Assembly (NCBI RefSeq): GCF_900116115.1 | Contig: NZ_FOZP01000003.1 | Location: forward strand, 346,345-410,344 | Origin: Lutibacter maritimus | GTDB lineage: Bacteria; Bacteroidota; Bacteroidia; Flavobacteriales; Flavobacteriaceae | Direction: 5' to 3' | Length of the DNA stretch: 64,000 nt | Shown here: piece by piece, positions 60,719-64,000 of the stretch | Position numbering within the stretch: position 1 is the stretch's first letter | How the letters are laid out: the number at the start of each line of letters is the position of its first letter | The notes under the pieces: model-generated | Told to the model about the DNA's origin: nothing | What the model saw: the letters and a program-made list of their open reading frames with translations, nothing else | The model's database searches: none | Position numbers and translations under genes: made by a program

Positions 60719-62536
60719 ATGAAAAAATTTATTTATTTAATAATGGGATTAGGCTTGCTAATAACAGGTTGTAACCCAATGGATGATATCCATTCTGATA
60801 TTGACTCACAAGAAAATCCCGTAGTTGGTGATGCTATTATAACTTTGACTGATGAAGATTATGATGCTTTAGATTTATCTTATGGAAGCTTTAGCTCATT
60901 AGACGATGCTAAAAATATGCTTCCTGATTATTTAGCAAACCTATACCCAGTATGGGGAAAAGGATCTTCAGTTTTAGTAAATTATAAATTATACTTAGGT
61001 AACGCTTTTAAAGTAAGTAGCTATAGCTTAAAACAAGCTGATTATACACTAAGCGGAAGTAATTTGTTAGGTTTTAAATTTGATGCTAATCCTGCAAATT
61101 ATCTTGGAGGGATTATAAATTCTAATATTAGTAACCCTAAAGAAGGTGATATAGCTGTAGCTCAATATTATCAATTTACAGGAGATGCTTACTCAATCAC
61201 TCCTATGGTTTCTTTAGAAGAGAATTTTAATTATGGTGCTACTGCTGGTGATTTATTAACTGCATCTGCAGGGGCTTGGGCGTCTCATTCAGGTACTGCA
61301 AATCAATTACAGTATACTACTTCAAATTTATCTATGACAAATTACCCATCATCAAATGTTGGTGGCTCAATTGAAATTTCAAGTGCTGGTTCAGAAGATG
61401 TAAACAGCGCTTTACCAGCAACGATAAGTACAGGAACTGTATATTACAGTGCATTGGTAAATTTAAGTTCAGTAGGATCTGGTACTTATTTTATGCATTT
61501 TATGGATGATTCATTTGGATATGCTGCTAGAGTAGGTGCTAAAGACGATGGTTCTGGTAAAATTTCATTTGGAATTGGAGCTAGTTCCACACCTTCAGAT
61601 TATAGCACAACTTCATATGAATTAAATACAACCTATTTAATTGTTGCTTCATACAATACTGTTAATGGAACAGCTAATTTATATGTTTTAGATGCTGCTG
61701 TAACTTCAGAGCCTGCAACGCCTGTGGTAAGCAATGTTGGAAATCCTGGATTAACAGTTCAAAAAATTGCTGTTAGACAAGGTGGAGGTGGTCCATCAGC
61801 AACAATTGATGGTATTCGTGTAGCAAATACTTGGTCTGCTATTATGAGCAATGCTGTATTACCTGATGTAATAATTGGAGATAAAGAAGCTAAAGAATCT
61901 GTATACACTTATTCAGGTGGGGCATGGGCTGTACCATCAAATGTTTATGTTTTAACAACTGATGACTATAACTCTATGGGTACTGCATCTGGACAACCAG
62001 GTAGATATGACAATTTTGATAGTTCTATGGGTACAGACAATTATATTACTAAGTTTTTAAGTATAAAATATCCTTATGCTAAAGATGGTGATGAATTAAA
62101 AGTTATCTATAAATATTATTCTGGTGGTGCACAAACTAGAGGTAATTTATATACAGTAGTAGATGGTCAGTGGACAGCTTACCAATCTACTCAAGAAACA
62201 TCTTTGCAATTTGCACATGACGGTGTAACTTGGGTGCCTGATAATACTATAAAATATGAATTTTTAAAAACTGACTATGATTATATTGTAGCAACATTTG
62301 AAAATACTGATGGTTATGCAAATGCCGTTGGCAATCTAAAAAGTTATGGAAACATAAGTACATTTAACTGGACTGTTCCTCAAATTGATGCTGCAATAAA
62401 TGCTGTTTTAATGCATAACTATCCAGGTATGGAAGAAGGTCAAAAATTTAGTGTTACTATTTACGTTTATGACGGAACGTCACATAACTCTACTATTAAC
62501 TATATACTTCAAGGAGGTACTTATATTAGAAGTTAA
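60719..62536 (+). CDS. Lipoprotein with repeated beta-rich domains, partner of the TonB-dependent receptor
   Basis: A 605-residue lipoprotein (LLITGC, C18) starting 18 bases after the receptor gene. Three related segments can be seen: LTDEDYDALDLSYGSF (about 42), LTTDDYNSMGTASGQ (about 410) and LKTDYDYIVATFENT (about 515), each followed by a stretch of the form ...YP...G..V.V.Y..Y.G. A different domain (about 150-375), with a jelly-roll-like look, separates the first from the others. It has the size and place of a receptor-associated surface lipoprotein. I do not recognise a named family; DUF5017-like proteins are a possible relation. Confidence 0.72.
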   Translation: MKKFIYLIMGLGLLITGCNPMDDIHSDIDSQENPVVGDAIITLTDEDYDALDLSYGSFSSLDDAKNMLPDYLANLYPVWGKGSSVLVNYKLYLGNAFKVSSYSLKQADYTLSGSNLLGFKFDANPANYLGGIINSNISNPKEGDIAVAQYYQFTGDAYSITPMVSLEENFNYGATAGDLLTASAGAWASHSGTANQLQYTTSNLSMTNYPSSNVGGSIEISSAGSEDVNSALPATISTGTVYYSALVNLSSVGSGTYFMHFMDDSFGYAARVGAKDDGSGKISFGIGASSTPSDYSTTSYELNTTYLIVASYNTVNGTANLYVLDAAVTSEPATPVVSNVGNPGLTVQKIAVRQGGGGPSATIDGIRVANTWSAIMSNAVLPDVIIGDKEAKESVYTYSGGAWAVPSNVYVLTTDDYNSMGTASGQPGRYDNFDSSMGTDNYITKFLSIKYPYAKDGDELKVIYKYYSGGAQTRGNLYTVVDGQWTAYQSTQETSLQFAHDGVTWVPDNTIKYEFLKTDYDYIVATFENTDGYANAVGNLKSYGNISTFNWTVPQIDAAINAVLMHNYPGMEEGQKFSVTIYVYDGTSHNSTINYILQGGTYIRS

Positions 62537-62582
62537 TAACATATAAATTTCTAACTTTAAATATCATTTTAAAGTTAAATTA

Positions 62583-62617
62583 AAATCTCCAAGAGAAATA
62601 TTCTCTTGGAGATTTTT
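62583..62617 (+). terminator. Terminator of the receptor-lipoprotein pair
   Basis: AAAATCTCCAAGAGAA and TTCTCTTGGAGATTTT form a 16-bp perfect stem with a three-base loop and a following T run, 46 bases after the lipoprotein stop. Confidence 0.85.
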
Positions 62618-62917
62618 AGTTTTAAAACCAAACAAACACATTTTTTAAATACTTTCTTTAACTAATTAAAACTGCGCGTGTATAACAAACTAATTCTGTT
62701 GTTATATGTAGTTAATTTTCATCATTTTTTAAATGAATCCTTTAAATTCAATTCTACACAAAACTTTAATCATTTATAATATTTTGCATATACTATTGGA
62801 GTTAATTCCTAAAATAATTGAGATGGACAATACGATGTTACAAAATCTATTCGTTTATTATGTACTTGTTTTATTTTCTTAAAACAACATTTTAAATTAC
62901 AAAAAAGATTATAAAAA
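62618..62917. other. Intergenic stretch without recognised gene
   Basis: About 300 AT-rich bases. It contains an inverted repeat TATAACAA (62681-62688) / TTGTTATA (62699-62706) and a chance 19-codon frame at 62823 (MDNTMLQNLFVYYVLVLFS). Neither can be assigned a function. Confidence 0.5.
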
Positions 62918-62953
62918 AATATCCAGATGTTTTTAGTAAAACATCTGGATATT
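62918..62953 (-). terminator. Hairpin downstream of the T9SS gene, distal
   Basis: AATATCCAGATGTTTT and AAAACATCTGGATATT surround a four-base loop. It is the second of two hairpins after the minus-strand gene at 63026. Confidence 0.75.
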
Positions 62954-62954
62954 T

Positions 62955-62982
62955 ATCACAAAACATTTAGTTGTTTTGTGAT
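62955..62982 (-). terminator. Hairpin downstream of the T9SS gene, proximal
   Basis: ATCACAAAAC at 62955-62964 pairs with GTTTTGTGAT at 62973-62982 with an eight-base loop, just before the distal hairpin on the minus strand. Confidence 0.65.
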
Positions 62983-63025
62983 AACTCTACAGTGAGTTAA
63001 AAATATTGCTGCTTTAAAGCGATAC

Positions 63026-64000
63026 TTATTTCTTTATTAATTTTAAAATCAGTGGCTGTTGGTTTTGCGTAATTTTTACAATATAAATTCCAACAGGATA
63101 TTGCTCAATATTTAATTGAATTTTACCATTTTGAACATTATAACTATTTGATGAAACCAATTGTGATTGCATATTGAATAACTCAACAAATACTTCATCA
63201 TTAGCATCTGAAATAACAATTTCAACATTTCCTTTTGTTGGATTTGGATATGCATAAATACCATCCAATACATCAATTCTTTTTGAAACAATGCCTTCAC
63301 AAGTTATTGCTGTTTTTAACTCAACTAAATCTCCTTGTTTAACATCATTAATTAAAAAATCAAAATTATTTGTATTTAATACTTCATTATTATTTACAAA
63401 CACCTTAAATGGTGGTGTTCCATTTTCAACACTAAACGAAATAGCTTTTGAAGAAACGTTTGTTTTTGCAGAAACAGTACTACCTGGGTCTATTTTAACT
63501 ACAAAACATTGTTCATACGCTTCACCTGAAACAGAGATACATACATTATATGTTTTTGGTGCTAAATTACCAACTGTTAAATTATTATTTGAAAGATTAT
63601 AATTAGTTCCGTCAATTGAAACCGTATAATTATAAGTAGCTACCGCTGATATTTTTATTTGTCCGTTATTTTTATTAGGACAAGTTTCACTAATTGTTTC
63701 AAAAGTAAAGTTATTAGATGCTAAGGTAAAACAACCATTTGCATCAACTGTTGTGCCTGCTGTGCTATTTGGACATTTGTCGACATTATTTTTTACACCA
63801 TCATTATCATCATCTAACTGGCTACTTGAACAACCTGAAGTGTTAACAGTTTCTCCTGTCGGTGTATTTGGACAAGTATCAATATTATTCATTACGCCAT
63901 CATTGTCATCATCTAATTGGCTACTTGAACAACCGTCGCTATTTACTTGTTCCCCAGCTGGTGTATTTGGACAGCTATCTTCGCTATTTATTACACCGTC
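63026..64000 (-). CDS. Secreted protein with thrombospondin type 3 repeats and T9SS C-terminal sorting domain (5' end outside window)
   Basis: The frame is open to the last base, so these are the final 324 residues of a longer protein. The visible part begins with calcium-binding thrombospondin type 3-like repeats of 33 residues (DDDNDGV followed by a CPNTP segment), then a beta-rich region, and closes with a type A sorting domain for type IX secretion (YAYPNPTKGNVEIVISD near the start of the last 80 residues, ending YIVKITQNQQPLILKLIKK). T9SS cargo is exported to the surface or medium. The catalytic or adhesive part lies outside the window. The internal ATG at 63892 is not the start. Confidence 0.9.
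   Translation of the reverse strand, partial: DGVINSEDSCPNTPAGEQVNSDGCSSSQLDDDNDGVMNNIDTCPNTPTGETVNTSGCSSSQLDDDNDGVKNNVDKCPNSTAGTTVDANGCFTLASNNFTFETISETCPNKNNGQIKISAVATYNYTVSIDGTNYNLSNNNLTVGNLAPKTYNVCISVSGEAYEQCFVVKIDPGSTVSAKTNVSSKAISFSVENGTPPFKVFVNNNEVLNTNNFDFLINDVKQGDLVELKTAITCEGIVSKRIDVLDGIYAYPNPTKGNVEIVISDANDEVFVELFNMQSQLVSSNSYNVQNGKIQLNIEQYPVGIYIVKITQNQQPLILKLIKK
63730..64000 (-). repeat. Tandem 99-bp repeats encoding thrombospondin type 3 units
   Basis: Successive units of 33 codons each encode DGV, a CPNTP motif, an SGC or DGC triplet and SSSQLDDDN. Two full units and part of a third are visible; the array continues beyond the window. The two complete units are nearly the same in the SSSQLDDDND part at the DNA level. 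Confidence 0.85.

Noticed and set aside
62823..62882. Tiny hydrophobic 19-residue peptide (toxin-like)
   Set aside because: No promoter match, no antisense structure and no antitoxin-like sequence; likely chance in AT-rich DNA.
63026..63892. A 288-residue complete protein starting at the ATG at 63892
   Set aside because: The frame is open to the window edge and the repeat units continue through that ATG, so it is internal.

Overview
The window looks like chromosomal DNA of a member of the Flavobacteriaceae (phylum Bacteroidota). The grounds are an AT-rich composition, SusC/SusD pairs, an ECF sigma factor with a FecR partner, a type IX secretion C-terminal sorting domain, many flavobacterial proteins of unknown function, and repeated TAnnTTTG -7 promoter elements with little Shine-Dalgarno signal. 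Genus cannot be fixed from sequence alone.

Positions 1-20201 form a polysaccharide utilisation locus (PUL). It starts inside a GH3 gene, followed by a GH43-like secreted protein and a divergent serine hydrolase. Next come the ECF sigma factor, FecR anti-sigma factor, SusC with an N-terminal signalling domain, and SusD. A GH63-type lipoprotein, a 1009-residue kinase/M23/class III aminotransferase fusion, a GH2 lipoprotein and a two-gene LysO-type exporter complete it. Glycans would be bound and imported by SusCD, cut by the lipoprotein and periplasmic hydrolases, and sensed through SusC-FecR-sigma. The fusion protein and exporter suggest an amino-acid or amino-alcohol side branch.

Positions 20202-20771 hold a degenerate stretch with a truncated integrase start beside the initiator tRNA gene, probably the scar of an old integrated element. 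Positions 20868-34784 carry housekeeping and flavobacterial genes: era, der, a DPP-IV-like peptidase, glyS, comF and several envelope proteins. Positions 34847-37869 are a minus-strand cluster ending in DUF4254. It contains a D12-class DNA adenine methyltransferase next to a possible PD-(D/E)XK nuclease, a candidate restriction-modification pair.

Positions 38049-57960 are mostly core metabolism: tdk-alr, mscL, MOSC, a GH3-auxin-type adenylase, an M23 peptidase, nadD-gmk-yicC, a GT9 glycosyltransferase, upp, trmB, an alkyltransferase-like protein, Mrp-NifU iron-sulfur assembly, the homogentisate branch of tyrosine breakdown (hmgA-hppD), a second M23 lipoprotein and pgi. Positions 58172-62536 are a TonB-dependent receptor paired with a repeat-containing lipoprotein. 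The window ends inside a T9SS-secreted protein with thrombospondin type 3 repeats.

The most unusual items are the kinase-M23-aminotransferase fusion inside a PUL, the candidate restriction-modification pair, the integrase scar beside tRNA-fMet, and the structured leader of the SusC gene.
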